DNA from: an uncultured Hyphomicrobiales bacterium
GTDB taxonomy: Bacteria; Pseudomonadota; Alphaproteobacteria; Rhizobiales; Rhizobiaceae
NCBI GenBank assembly: GCA_943914405.1
Contig: CALUBX010000105.1
Span: forward strand, 1 to 14,541
Length of the DNA stretch: 14,541 nt
Reading direction: 5' to 3'
In this document: one piece after another, positions 5,485-11,955 of the stretch
How positions within the stretch are numbered: position 1 is the first letter of the stretch
Layout: each line of letters starts with the position of its first letter
Notes under the pieces: generated by a model
The model's input: the letters and a program-made list of their open reading frames with translations, nothing else
Told to the model about the DNA's origin: nothing
The model's database searches: none
Translations under genes and position numbers: made by a program

Positions 5485-6567
5485 TCAGCGAGCTTGGCTG
5501 GATTCCGCTTCAGCCAGATGCGGTCCGTCGCCCTGAGCAAGATCGATGCTGGCGACGACGGACATGCCCGGTACGAGACGGTCGGCCAGCGGCTGCTGAG
5601 GGTCGATGGCGATCCGCACCGGAATCCGCTGTGCCACCTTGGTGAAATTACCAGTGGCGTTGTCGGACTTGATCACGGAGAACTCCGAACCCGTTGCCGG
5701 CGCGAAGCGTTCGATGCTGCCGGTAAAGGAGCGGTGACCCAGGGCGTCCACGGTAAACGTAACCTTCTGGCCCGGCACCATGCCGTCCAGCTGGCCCTCC
5801 TTGAAGTTCGCCACCACCCAAACGCGGTCGGGCACGATGGAGGCGATCTGGGTGCCGGCGGACACGTACTGGCCGATCCGGCCGGTGACCTCACCCAGCG
5901 TGCCATCCTCGGGTGCCACGATGCGGGTGTTCTGTAGGTCGATATCGGCAAGCTCCACCGCGGCGCGAGCGCTTTCGACGGTCGCCTCCAGCGAGCGGCG
6001 GCTGACGACGATGGTGTTCAAATCCTGTTCCGCGACCAAGACGGCGGCCTGCGCCTGATGCACCGCAGCCTGGGCTTGGTCATAGGTCGCCTGGGATTTT
6101 TCGAGATCGGCCTGTGTGGAAATATTGCTCTTGAGCAGCGACTCCGTGCGCTCGAGCGATGTCTTGGCCGCATTGAATGCCGCCTGCGCGCTTTCCACGG
6201 CAGCCTTGGCCGACACGATTTTTGCTTCGGCCGATTTGCGGCTCTGCTCCGAATTGTCGAGCGAGGCTTCGGCAGTGGCCAGGGTGGCGCGAGCCTGTTC
6301 CACCTTCTGCCGATAGATGCGGTCATCAACGCGCACGATGAGGTCGCCCTTCTTGACCTTCTGGTAATCCTGAACCGGCACCTCCACCAGATAGCCGGCC
6401 AGCTGCGGACTGAGAAGCGTCACCTGACCCCGCACATAGGCATCGTTGGTCGTCTCGACTGATCCGCGGAACGGGGGCAGATGCCAGGCGTAGAGGACAA
6501 CCAGCACGCCGGCAACGCCGACGGCGAGGGCAATATAAGTGGCGACGGAGCGGAAAACGGCGTTCAT
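5485..6567 (-). CDS. emrA: EmrA-like HlyD-family membrane fusion protein
   Basis: 360-aa periplasmic adaptor of a tripartite drug efflux pump. One N-terminal membrane helix (about 9-28) is followed by TTNDAYVRGQVTLLSPQLAGYL, the EmrA signature leading into the lipoyl half-motif. A long Ala/Gln/Glu coiled-coil hairpin spans about 85-210, then come the second lipoyl half (IVAPEDGTLG) and a beta-barrel with VVANFKEGQL and NATGNFTKVAQRIPVRI, both typical of EmrA. It links the inner-membrane MFS pump to an outer-membrane TolC-type channel, which is not encoded here. The gene starts 7 bp after the MFS stop, so the two are co-transcribed and probably translationally linked; the ribosome site (GAGAA) is weak. 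Last gene of the marR operon, convergent with the lysozyme gene. Confidence 0.92.
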   Translation of the reverse strand: MNAVFRSVATYIALAVGVAGVLVVLYAWHLPPFRGSVETTNDAYVRGQVTLLSPQLAGYLVEVPVQDYQKVKKGDLIVRVDDRIYRQKVEQARATLATAEASLDNSEQSRKSAEAKIVSAKAAVESAQAAFNAAKTSLERTESLLKSNISTQADLEKSQATYDQAQAAVHQAQAAVLVAEQDLNTIVVSRRSLEATVESARAAVELADIDLQNTRIVAPEDGTLGEVTGRIGQYVSAGTQIASIVPDRVWVVANFKEGQLDGMVPGQKVTFTVDALGHRSFTGSIERFAPATGSEFSVIKSDNATGNFTKVAQRIPVRIAIDPQQPLADRLVPGMSVVASIDLAQGDGPHLAEAESSQAR

Positions 6568-6574
6568 GGCATTC

Positions 6575-8317
6575 TCAATTTGGTTCCGGACGGGCGGCGA
6601 GGGACGGCGCAGGATCGCCGCTCCAGGTTAGAAGGCGGGCGCGATTGCTCCGGCCGACATTGACAAGAAGAAGGCAGATGGCGCCGACCGCCACGAGGAA
6701 GGTGGCATAGAAGGCGTCGTTATAGGCCAGGACATAGGCCTGCTGCTGAACGGCTTTGGCGAAGGTCGACGTGCCCTGGATGGTTCTTTGGATGGCATCG
6801 GGCGTCGATTTGGCATAGGCGCCGACATATTGCTGCAGACGTGCAGCGACCAGTGGATCCGTTGGTAAAAGACGCGAGGTCAGGATGGCGGAATGATACT
6901 GCTCTCGCCAGGTAACAAAGGTTCCGAACAGGGCGCTGCCGATAAAGGCGCCCACTTTCTGCGTGAACAGGAATACGGCCAGGAAGCTCATGATATAGGG
7001 CAGGCCCTTTTTAAGCGCGGCCGCAAAACCCACCGCCATTGCGGGTGGGAGAAAGAGCCCGCTGCCAAAGGCGACGAGGCCTTGGCTGAGATACATTTGC
7101 TCCGGGCGCGTCAGCACCGTGGCGTGGCTGTCCATGAAGCTTCCCGCCGCAATCAGCACCAGCGCGCCGAGATGAATAAGCCATTCCCGGCCGGGCTTCA
7201 TCACGAGCGCACAGAAGAGCCCCGAGACCACGGCACCCACAAGGATGATCCAGTACAAGCCGGACATCTGCTCGTTGAAGAGGCCAAGCTGCTTGAAGAA
7301 ATTGATCGCACCGGTCGATTGCTCGCTGAGCAGCATCCGGAACACCAGCAGCACGCCGGCGAAGTGAACGATCTCCCATGAGGTGATCCAACGTACGTCG
7401 ATCAGGTTGTTTTTCCGGTTGAGTTCGATCATCGCCATCAGGCAGCCCGCCGAGATCGCAACAACCAGAAGCCAGCCGAGCCAGTCTGCCTCATACCACC
7501 AGTAGAGGCGCCCGAGGGTGAAGACCACGGCGAGACATCCCATGCAGACGGCAAGGAGCCCGTAGCTCAGGAAGTCGAGGGGCACGATGACCTTCGAGCG
7601 GGGTGGCGATGTCAGCGGCAGCGCATAGATGAAGCCGAAGGTGATGAGCGCCAGGCCGAGCTCCAGAAGATAGAGCGACTGCAGATCGCTCACGTCGAGC
7701 AGGCTCGGCGAGACGAGCCCGGCGATCGGGGTCGACAGGGCAAGACCGATCAGAGCGAGACACAGGCCGATATTGAGCTTCTTCTCGGGCGGAAAGATCT
7801 CAAGCATGTAGAGAAAAGCGACCGACGAGATCGGTGCCGCCGCCGCCCCGGCAAAGAAGCGCAAAGCCATGCCGGTGCCGAGATCGTTCACCCAAAGATG
7901 CGCGAGGCTGATCAGCACGTAAGGGATGATGGCGATCTCGCAGAAGTTTCGGATGCCATACTGGGTGCGGACCTTGAACAGGAAGATGCCAAGGCTCGCA
8001 TTGGGAAAGAGATAGGCGGCCATCAACCAGGAGGCTTCGTTCTGGGTCGCCTCCAGCGGACCGGAAATCTGGGCGAGGTTCGCTGAGATGAGGCTGGTCC
8101 CCAGCCCTTGCATCACGGCGGCGGTGAGAGAAGCAAGCGCGTAAAGAAGCCGAACCGGCACCGGCTTCGGAACAAAGACTGGCGCCGCCGCGGGAGTAGG
8201 GGTCGAGGGGACCGGCGCCGCGGATTCGATGATCCGTTCTACGCCAGATTGCCGGTCGTCGGTCGAATCACCGGTTTCGGATCGTTGCAGCGGAGCTGAT
8301 GCATCACGGGAAGACAT
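6575..8317 (-). CDS. DHA2-type MFS drug efflux transporter (EmrB-like)
   Basis: 580-aa inner-membrane transporter with many hydrophobic helices, consistent with the 14-helix DHA2 group. It has an unusually long Pro/Ala/Ser-rich cytosolic N-terminus of about 53 residues before the first helix. TLISAN-like and NEASWLMAAYLFPNASLG segments near 74-110 match the region of helix 1-2 in EmrB relatives. It exports hydrophobic compounds by proton antiport together with the fusion protein encoded directly downstream. The start at 8317 has GGAGGA about 6 bases before it and lies inside the end of marR, a 14-base overlap that points to translational coupling. Substrate cannot be told from sequence; rhizobial relatives handle plant phenolics or flavonoids, detergents or antibiotics. 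Confidence 0.88.
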   Translation of the reverse strand: MSSRDASAPLQRSETGDSTDDRQSGVERIIESAAPVPSTPTPAAAPVFVPKPVPVRLLYALASLTAAVMQGLGTSLISANLAQISGPLEATQNEASWLMAAYLFPNASLGIFLFKVRTQYGIRNFCEIAIIPYVLISLAHLWVNDLGTGMALRFFAGAAAAPISSVAFLYMLEIFPPEKKLNIGLCLALIGLALSTPIAGLVSPSLLDVSDLQSLYLLELGLALITFGFIYALPLTSPPRSKVIVPLDFLSYGLLAVCMGCLAVVFTLGRLYWWYEADWLGWLLVVAISAGCLMAMIELNRKNNLIDVRWITSWEIVHFAGVLLVFRMLLSEQSTGAINFFKQLGLFNEQMSGLYWIILVGAVVSGLFCALVMKPGREWLIHLGALVLIAAGSFMDSHATVLTRPEQMYLSQGLVAFGSGLFLPPAMAVGFAAALKKGLPYIMSFLAVFLFTQKVGAFIGSALFGTFVTWREQYHSAILTSRLLPTDPLVAARLQQYVGAYAKSTPDAIQRTIQGTSTFAKAVQQQAYVLAYNDAFYATFLVAVGAICLLLVNVGRSNRARLLTWSGDPAPSLAARPEPN

Positions 8318-8759
8318 GACTGTCCTCCATGCGCGATAGATTAGCGCTGATCTGGTCCATCACGGCTATCGCCTGTATCAACGCGCTGGTATCGGCATCC
8401 TCGAATATCCGCTCGCGGACCTGATCCGCGATCCGCTGAACAAAGGCCGCCTGCTCCTCGCCGTGAGGGGTGAGGGCGACGAGCTTGGCGCGCCGATCGC
8501 GTGGATCCGGTTGGCGGATGATCAAACCGTTCTCCTCCATTCGGTCGAGCAGACGAACAAGGGTAGCTTGTTCGAGTTCCAGCTCACAGGCAAGTTCGGT
8601 CTGCGTCATGTTCGGCTTCTTGGCCAGACGAAACAGGGTCCGGGCCCGCGGATAGGTCAAGCCATGGGCCGTGACCTGCTGGTTGAAAACAGTGCGCACG
8701 CGGCGGCTGACCTTCGTCAGAGCCTCGAGGAAATCCGAAGTCACGGCAGTTTCATTCAT
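8304..8759 (-). CDS. MarR-family transcriptional regulator of the efflux operon
   Basis: 151-aa winged-helix regulator. The recognition region is TQTELACELELEQATLVRLLDRMEENGLI (about 52-80), followed by the wing DPRDRRAKLVALTPHG with the conserved D-x-R-x-K/R pattern, and dimerising helices at both ends. MarR proteins bind as dimers to short palindromes and are released by phenolic or other small ligands. A perfect 12-bp palindrome lies 14-25 bp upstream of the start, so autorepression of the whole marR-MFS-emrA operon is likely. The ribosome site is poor (CGGTCAGC), and the ATG overlaps the stop of the broken TDT frame (ATGA). The C-terminus overlaps the MFS start by 14 bases. Confidence 0.92.
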   Translation of the reverse strand: MNETAVTSDFLEALTKVSRRVRTVFNQQVTAHGLTYPRARTLFRLAKKPNMTQTELACELELEQATLVRLLDRMEENGLIIRQPDPRDRRAKLVALTPHGEEQAAFVQRIADQVRERIFEDADTSALIQAIAVMDQISANLSRMEDSHVFP

Positions 8760-9262
8760 AGCATGCTGACCGTTAGTGCACTAAGTACCGGAATTAAGTG
8801 GTATGTAGAGCCAAGTTTGTCAAGCAGGGTAGTCCGCAAGCGGGGTGTGGCAAGGCGATTTCCGCCAGCTGCGATCGAGTGCGCAAGCTCGCCAAGCTGG
8901 CCCGGACCATAGATCAGAAAGCCGTTGATGATGGTGGCAATCCCCATGGGAATGCAGCCAAAGAACATGGACGCGACCGGGTGCCAAAAGATCCGGACTG
9001 CCTCATGCGGGAAGAGCAGCCAACGGGCCGTATAAAGGGCGCAGCAGGTCGCGAAGAGGAGGATGTTGAGGAGCCAAAGCGTCTGGCCGACCTCGAACAA
9101 AAGAGGCTGTGATGGGATCTGGGCCAGCCCGACCGATAGGATGCCGGTTCCCATGGTCGTGGCGAACCAGTTGGGCGTGAAGTGTCTGACGATCTGTCCC
9201 TGGTAAGACGGGAGCGGTTTGTCTGCGGCAGGCCGATTATCGTAGGAAATGAGCTGAGCCAT
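8756..9262 (-). pseudogene. Truncated TDT-family (TehA/sulfite exporter-like) transporter
   Basis: The frame starts with an excellent ribosome site (AAGGAGG, 8 bases before ATG at 9262) and encodes FTPNWFATTMGTGILSVGLAQ, the entry motif of the tellurite-resistance/dicarboxylate (TDT) family. That family includes TehA, Mae1 and sulfite exporters. About three membrane helices follow (roughly 32-50, 62-84, 98-119). Family-like sequence ends near residue 130 (about 8872), where normal members continue to 320-400 residues and ten helices. The last 38 residues are not family-like and are translated from the marR promoter region, including its -35 box and palindrome. I infer a deletion or rearrangement that removed the 3' two-thirds. 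A YeiE-like LysR gene lies just upstream and may have regulated it. Confidence 0.75.
8773..8784. promoter_or_regulatory. Perfect palindromic operator TTAGTGCACTAA before marR
   Basis: Self-complementary over all 12 bases and AT-rich at its ends, as MarR-family boxes are. It stands between a TTGACA-like -35 element (complement of 8818-8823) and the marR start codon. Binding here would block transcription of the efflux operon. The matching -10 element is weak, so the promoter assignment is tentative, while the palindrome itself is certain. Confidence 0.72.
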
Positions 9263-9325
9263 GGGACGGCCTCCTTGTCTGCCACAGGAGATAGACGTCC
9301 CGCTAAACCAAATCCAACGAACAAT

Positions 9326-10246
9326 TCACGACGTTTTAATCGCAAAATCCGATGAATGAGCGTCTGTGACGGAATCGAGCAGCGCTTCAAACGCGTCACC
9401 CACCTTGCTGCGGAACCGTTCCCGGTGCTGGAGCAGAAAGAAGGGGCGCGATCGTGAGGGAAGCGGAAGCTCGACCAGGAGGCCCGCAGCAAGCTCAGCC
9501 TTGACGGCGCTGCGCGAGATCAATGTCAGGCCCACACCGGCTTCGACGGCCCCAAGAACAGCTTCATTGCTTGGAAGCGTCATCACCACATCGAGGGACA
9601 CCGTCTTAAGATGCATGTCGGCTGCCATCGCCTCGAAAGCCGAGCGTGTTCCGGATCCCGTTTCGCGCAAAACCCATGCGGCGTTCTGGACATGGGTTTC
9701 CTCCAGATGAGTCTTCCCTGCCAGCGGATGATGGGAGGACGCGACGACGATCATTTCATCGGTCGCGACCACCCGCGAGGAAAGGGCGGCGCGTTCCACC
9801 TGTCCTTCGACCAGGCCTATTTCCACCAGCCCGGCTTCGGCCGCATCGGCCACGGCTTCCGTATTGCCGATCCGCACGTCGAAGGTAATGCCGGGATAAC
9901 GCGCATGAAAGGCCGCCAGGCGGCGCGGCAGCCAGTAAGCCGCAATGGTCAGGCTGGCCATCACGGAGAGCTCGCCCCGTCGCAGCCCAGTCAGATCATC
10001 CAGGGCAGCCTCGGCCGCACGGGCTTCGGCAAGAACCCGTCGTGCTCGTTCCAGAAACACCCGCCCGGTCTGATTGAGGATGATCGAACGCCCGACGCGA
10101 TCGAATAGAGCGACCCCGTGCCTCTGCTCAAGCGCCAGCACCGCAGCGCTGACGGTGGACTGGGTCAGGTTCAGCAATTTCGCCGCCCGCGTGACATGCT
10201 GCTGCTCGGCCACCGCGACGAAGATGCGCAACTGCTCCAGTGTCAT
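9326..10246 (-). CDS. LysR-family regulator, YeiE/CysL-like
   Basis: 306-aa LysR-type regulator from the ATG at 10246. A GTG three codons earlier would overlap the AGGGGG ribosome site, which is correctly spaced for the ATG. The winged HTH occupies about 1-60 (MTLEQLRIFVAVAEQQHVTR, then NLTQSTVSAAV). The effector domain follows, with IGNTEAV, WVLRETGSGTR and NEAVLGAVEAGVGLTLISR, all close to the E. coli YeiE/CysL/CbbR branch. YeiE has been linked to sulfite sensing, and TDT-family members include sulfite exporters, so an original role in controlling the neighbouring, now broken transporter is plausible. The two genes are 63 bp apart in the same direction. With the partner lost, the regulator's present target is unknown. 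Confidence 0.9.
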   Translation of the reverse strand: MTLEQLRIFVAVAEQQHVTRAAKLLNLTQSTVSAAVLALEQRHGVALFDRVGRSIILNQTGRVFLERARRVLAEARAAEAALDDLTGLRRGELSVMASLTIAAYWLPRRLAAFHARYPGITFDVRIGNTEAVADAAEAGLVEIGLVEGQVERAALSSRVVATDEMIVVASSHHPLAGKTHLEETHVQNAAWVLRETGSGTRSAFEAMAADMHLKTVSLDVVMTLPSNEAVLGAVEAGVGLTLISRSAVKAELAAGLLVELPLPSRSRPFFLLQHRERFRSKVGDAFEALLDSVTDAHSSDFAIKTS

Positions 10247-10432
10247 GAGCTGCACCCCCTGCCGCTGTTCATCGTTGATGGAGCAGTGTTATCCGCTGGC
10301 CGCGCGAACCGCCATAGCGGAGGGTGGGCAAACAAACAGTTTCGAAATGGTTTAGACCGTGAAGACAGTCGGTTAGCGGTTATCGGGCAGCGGGATTGGG
10401 AGCCGCGGGCGCCTCTAATCACCTGCCCTTTC

Positions 10433-10460
10433 TTGATTATGGGCAATTCGTTCCTATATT
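10433..10460 (+). promoter_or_regulatory. Sigma70-type promoter of cspA
   Basis: TTGATT (10433-10438), a 16-base spacer, and TATATT (10455-10460); 4/6 and 5/6 matches to the housekeeping consensus. It predicts a transcript start near 10467 and a leader of about 118 bases, long like the leaders of other cold-shock genes. Confidence 0.65.
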
Positions 10461-10494
10461 AAAGCTGTCGAAGATTGGTTGCGACCTTTGTCCA

Positions 10495-10509
10495 CGAGCG
10501 CATCGCTCG
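10495..10509 (+). promoter_or_regulatory. Hairpin in the cspA 5' leader
   Basis: cgagcg-cat-cgctcg is a perfect 6-bp stem with a 3-base loop, about 30 bases into the predicted cspA leader. Cold-shock mRNAs commonly use structured leaders for temperature-dependent stability and translation; such a role here is inference only. Confidence 0.35.
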
Positions 10510-10584
10510 GTCAGATTTCCTCTCAAATATCGATCAGATGGGCTGTCAGACGCCCGACATACGCGCGGTTGAAAGGAAATCGTT

Positions 10585-10794
10585 ATGAACACAGGTACCG
10601 TAAAGTGGTTTAACAGCACCAAGGGTTTTGGCTTTATTCAGCCGGATGATGGTGCAACGGATGTCTTCGTGCATGTTTCCGCCGTCGAACGCGCCGGGAT
10701 GCGCTCCCTCACGGAAGGGCAGAAGATCTCTTACGAGATCGTCCGCGATCGCAAATCCGGCAAGAGCGCGGCTGACAATCTGCGCGCCGAATAA
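10585..10794 (+). CDS. cspA: Cold-shock protein CspA
   Basis: 69-aa single cold-shock (OB-fold) domain. RNP1 is KGFGFIQ (13-19) and RNP2 is VFVHVS (27-32), after the usual GTVKWFN start. It binds single-stranded RNA and melts mRNA structure at low temperature or during growth changes. Length is standard. AAGGAAA lies about 6 bases before ATG. It has a good promoter and long leader upstream and its own terminator (10857-10881), beyond which rpsU follows. This resembles the cspA-rpsU cold-shock operon described in Sinorhizobium meliloti, which I recall from the literature. Rhizobia carry several csp paralogues, so the symbol is by family only. Confidence 0.95.
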   Translation: MNTGTVKWFNSTKGFGFIQPDDGATDVFVHVSAVERAGMRSLTEGQKISYEIVRDRKSGKSAADNLRAE

Positions 10795-10856
10795 GCATGT
10801 CATTCGTTTCCGTTGACCACGGATGTAATGGCAACGGATGCTTGAATGATGGGAAG

Positions 10857-10881
10857 AGGTCGGGCCAGCCCGACCTTTTTT
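10857..10881 (+). terminator. Intrinsic terminator between cspA and rpsU
   Basis: An 8-bp perfect stem (aggtcggg / cccgacct) with a 4-base loop, followed by TTTTTT (10876-10881). No convincing promoter lies between it and rpsU, so it probably lets part of the cspA transcripts continue, giving a high cspA to rpsU ratio. Confidence 0.88.
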
Positions 10882-10927
10882 GTTTGCGCCGGGTCCATGG
10901 GCGATCGGAAGCGAAGAAATTTTAGAC

Positions 10928-10942
10928 GCGGGGCAACCCCGC
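10928..10942 (+). promoter_or_regulatory. GC hairpin abutting the rpsU ribosome binding site
   Basis: gcgggg-caa-ccccgc is a perfect 6-bp GC stem with a 3-base loop, ending one base before or at the AGGAAAGG ribosome site of rpsU. Its position suits control of translation initiation, for example by temperature or by S21 itself; this is inference. Confidence 0.4.
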
Positions 10943-10957
10943 AGGAAAGGAAATAGT

Positions 10958-11203
10958 TTGCAGGTTCTGGTTAGAGACAACAACGTCGATCAAGCCCTTC
11001 GGGTGCTCAAGAAGAAGATGCAGCGCGAGGGCGTGTTTCGGGAAATGAAGGCGCGCAGCGCCTATGAGAAGCCGTCAGAAAAGCGCGCCCGCGAAAAGGC
11101 CGAAGCGATCCGACGCACCCGCAAGCTCGCCCGTAAAAAGGCACAGCGCGAGGGACTTCTACCCATGCCCAAGAAGGCCGCGCCAACAGGACGCAGCCGC
11201 TAA
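10958..11203 (+). CDS. rpsU: 30S ribosomal protein S21 (TTG start)
   Basis: 81-aa bS21. The sequence after the start, QVLVRDNNVDQALRVLKKKM, continuing with SEKRAREKAEAIRRTRKLAR and a basic Lys/Arg tail, is characteristic of rhizobial S21. The only start that fits is TTG at 10958, with AGGAAAGG about 7 bases upstream; the longer frame to 10880 would begin inside the preceding terminator and adds non-homologous residues. S21 sits near the anti-Shine-Dalgarno end of 16S rRNA and helps initiation. It follows cspA, as in the S. meliloti cold-shock operon, suggesting cold-linked ribosome adjustment. Rhizobia often have more than one rpsU, so this may be the cold-linked copy. Confidence 0.93.
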   Translation: MQVLVRDNNVDQALRVLKKKMQREGVFREMKARSAYEKPSEKRAREKAEAIRRTRKLARKKAQREGLLPMPKKAAPTGRSR

Positions 11204-11238
11204 CATTCCCCGACAATGGACCTTGTAAGGAGGATGCC

Positions 11239-11454
11239 ATGACAGCCACCAAGGACGAGTTTTTCAATCCGACCAAGCTATCTGCGCGCGACAAGGCAGC
11301 CGTCACCGACCAGACGGCCCGCTCGATCATCGCTGCGGAGACCTCGGAACGCGAGAAGAAGACCGAGAAGTTGAGGTTGCTCCGGCAGGAACGGGAGGCA
11401 GCCCAACCTCCGGCTTCTTCCGCCAAGACCAAAAAGACATCAACCGATCATTGA
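11239..11454 (+). CDS. Small charged protein downstream of rpsU (71 aa)
   Basis: 71-aa cytosolic protein rich in Lys, Glu, Ala and Thr. A helical, coiled-coil-prone middle (ARSIIAAETSEREKKTEKLR) is followed by a basic Ala/Ser-rich tail. There is no membrane segment or known domain. AGGAGG lies 5 bases before ATG, and the gene follows rpsU after 35 bp, with a terminator directly after it, so it is most likely the third gene of the cspA-rpsU transcript. It resembles rhizobial hypothetical proteins often annotated next to rpsU. Function is unknown; the position suggests a ribosome- or RNA-associated role in cold. Confidence 0.78.
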   Translation: MTATKDEFFNPTKLSARDKAAVTDQTARSIIAAETSEREKKTEKLRLLRQEREAAQPPASSAKTKKTSTDH

Positions 11455-11458
11455 AGAT

Positions 11459-11486
11459 AAGGCCGGGCTTTCAGTCCGGCCTTCTT
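11459..11486 (+). terminator. Terminator of the cspA-rpsU operon
   Basis: A 9-bp stem (aaggccggg / tccggcctt, one G-T pair) with a 7-base loop, followed by CTT. It begins 4 bases after the last gene's stop. The T-run is short but the hairpin is strong. Confidence 0.7.
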
Positions 11487-11618
11487 GCGCTCAACGCGCG
11501 GCGTCGGACGGCTGACGGGTGAAATTGCTGTAGCCGGCTGGCGAACCGGACACTCCAACCCCAAGTCTCTAGACGCGTCTCGGATATTACAAACGTTTTA
11601 CACTAGAGGGTTCGACGA

Positions 11619-11876
11619 TTGGTTGCTGACATTCAAGCAAGCAGTGCAGATCGCGTGCGCAAGATCATCATCAAACAGCTGGAAGTCGACGCTGACAAAG
11701 TCGTTGGGTCCGCGCATTTCAGCGACGATCTCGGAGCCGACTCCCTCGAGGTTGTTCAGATCGTCATGGAGATCGAGGAAGAATTCGGCATCGAGATCCC
11801 GGATAACGCTGCCGATACGATCGAGACGGTCGATGATGCCATCGCGTTCGTCCTCAAGGCCCAGAGCGAGCTTTGA
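11619..11876 (+). CDS. Acyl carrier protein paralogue (TTG start)
   Basis: 85-aa acidic acyl carrier protein. The 4'-phosphopantetheine site is Ser42 in DDLGADSLEVVQIVM, followed by the conserved EEEFGIEIPD and a C-terminal helix. It carries acyl groups for fatty-acid or specialised lipid/polysaccharide synthesis in the cytosol. An in-frame stop at 11604-11606 leaves TTG at 11619 as the only reasonable start, with AGAGGG 8 bases upstream. Compared with the housekeeping AcpP pattern DSLDTVELVM, helix II reads DSLEVVQIVM. It loses an acidic residue used for partner docking, so I take it as an additional ACP rather than the fatty-acid AcpP. No fab gene is adjacent. It is not AcpXL or NodF by motif; a RkpF-like or orphan ACP remains possible. 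Confidence 0.9.
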   Translation: MVADIQASSADRVRKIIIKQLEVDADKVVGSAHFSDDLGADSLEVVQIVMEIEEEFGIEIPDNAADTIETVDDAIAFVLKAQSEL

Positions 11877-11921
11877 AACGAAGTCTCGACCTCATACCCC
11901 GCGCGTCTGAAAGACCCGTAG

Positions 11922-11943
11922 GCCTCCGATAACCGAAGGCTCT
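11922..11943 (+). terminator. Weak bidirectional hairpin between the ACP and gatZ-like genes
   Basis: gcctccg (11922-11928) pairs with cgaaggc (11934-11940) at six of seven positions around a 5-base loop, with TCT following. It stands in the 79-bp gap between convergent genes, where a shared terminator is expected. The tract is poor. Confidence 0.4.
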
Positions 11944-11955
11944 TTCGGTGCTCGG

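Larger units (their letters stand above)
10247..10584. other. 338-bp divergent intergenic region between lysR and cspA
   Basis: No gene is supported here. The left part (10247-10430) holds the lysR leader and presumably its promoter, though I can assign no clear -35/-10 pair. The right part contains the cspA promoter (10433-10460) and a leader of about 118 bases with a small perfect hairpin (10495-10509). Short reading frames on both strands have no ribosome site or recognisable protein. Confidence 0.6.

Noticed and set aside
10433..10454. GGAAC on the minus strand at 10454-10450 as a third-direction EcfG site for lysR
   Set aside because: No CGTT-like element at the 16-17 base spacing; the bases belong to the cspA promoter spacer.
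10880..10957. N-terminal extension of rpsU to 10880
   Set aside because: It would start inside the cspA terminator T-tract and adds residues absent from S21; TTG at 10958 has the ribosome site.
11571..11580. Palindrome AGACGCGTCT before the acyl carrier protein gene
   Set aside because: Ten-base symmetry without flanking support or a plausible promoter nearby; could be chance.
11485..11910. 141-codon plus-strand frame overlapping the acyl carrier protein
   Set aside because: Different frame from a clear ACP; Ser/Arg-rich translation typical of a shadow frame.
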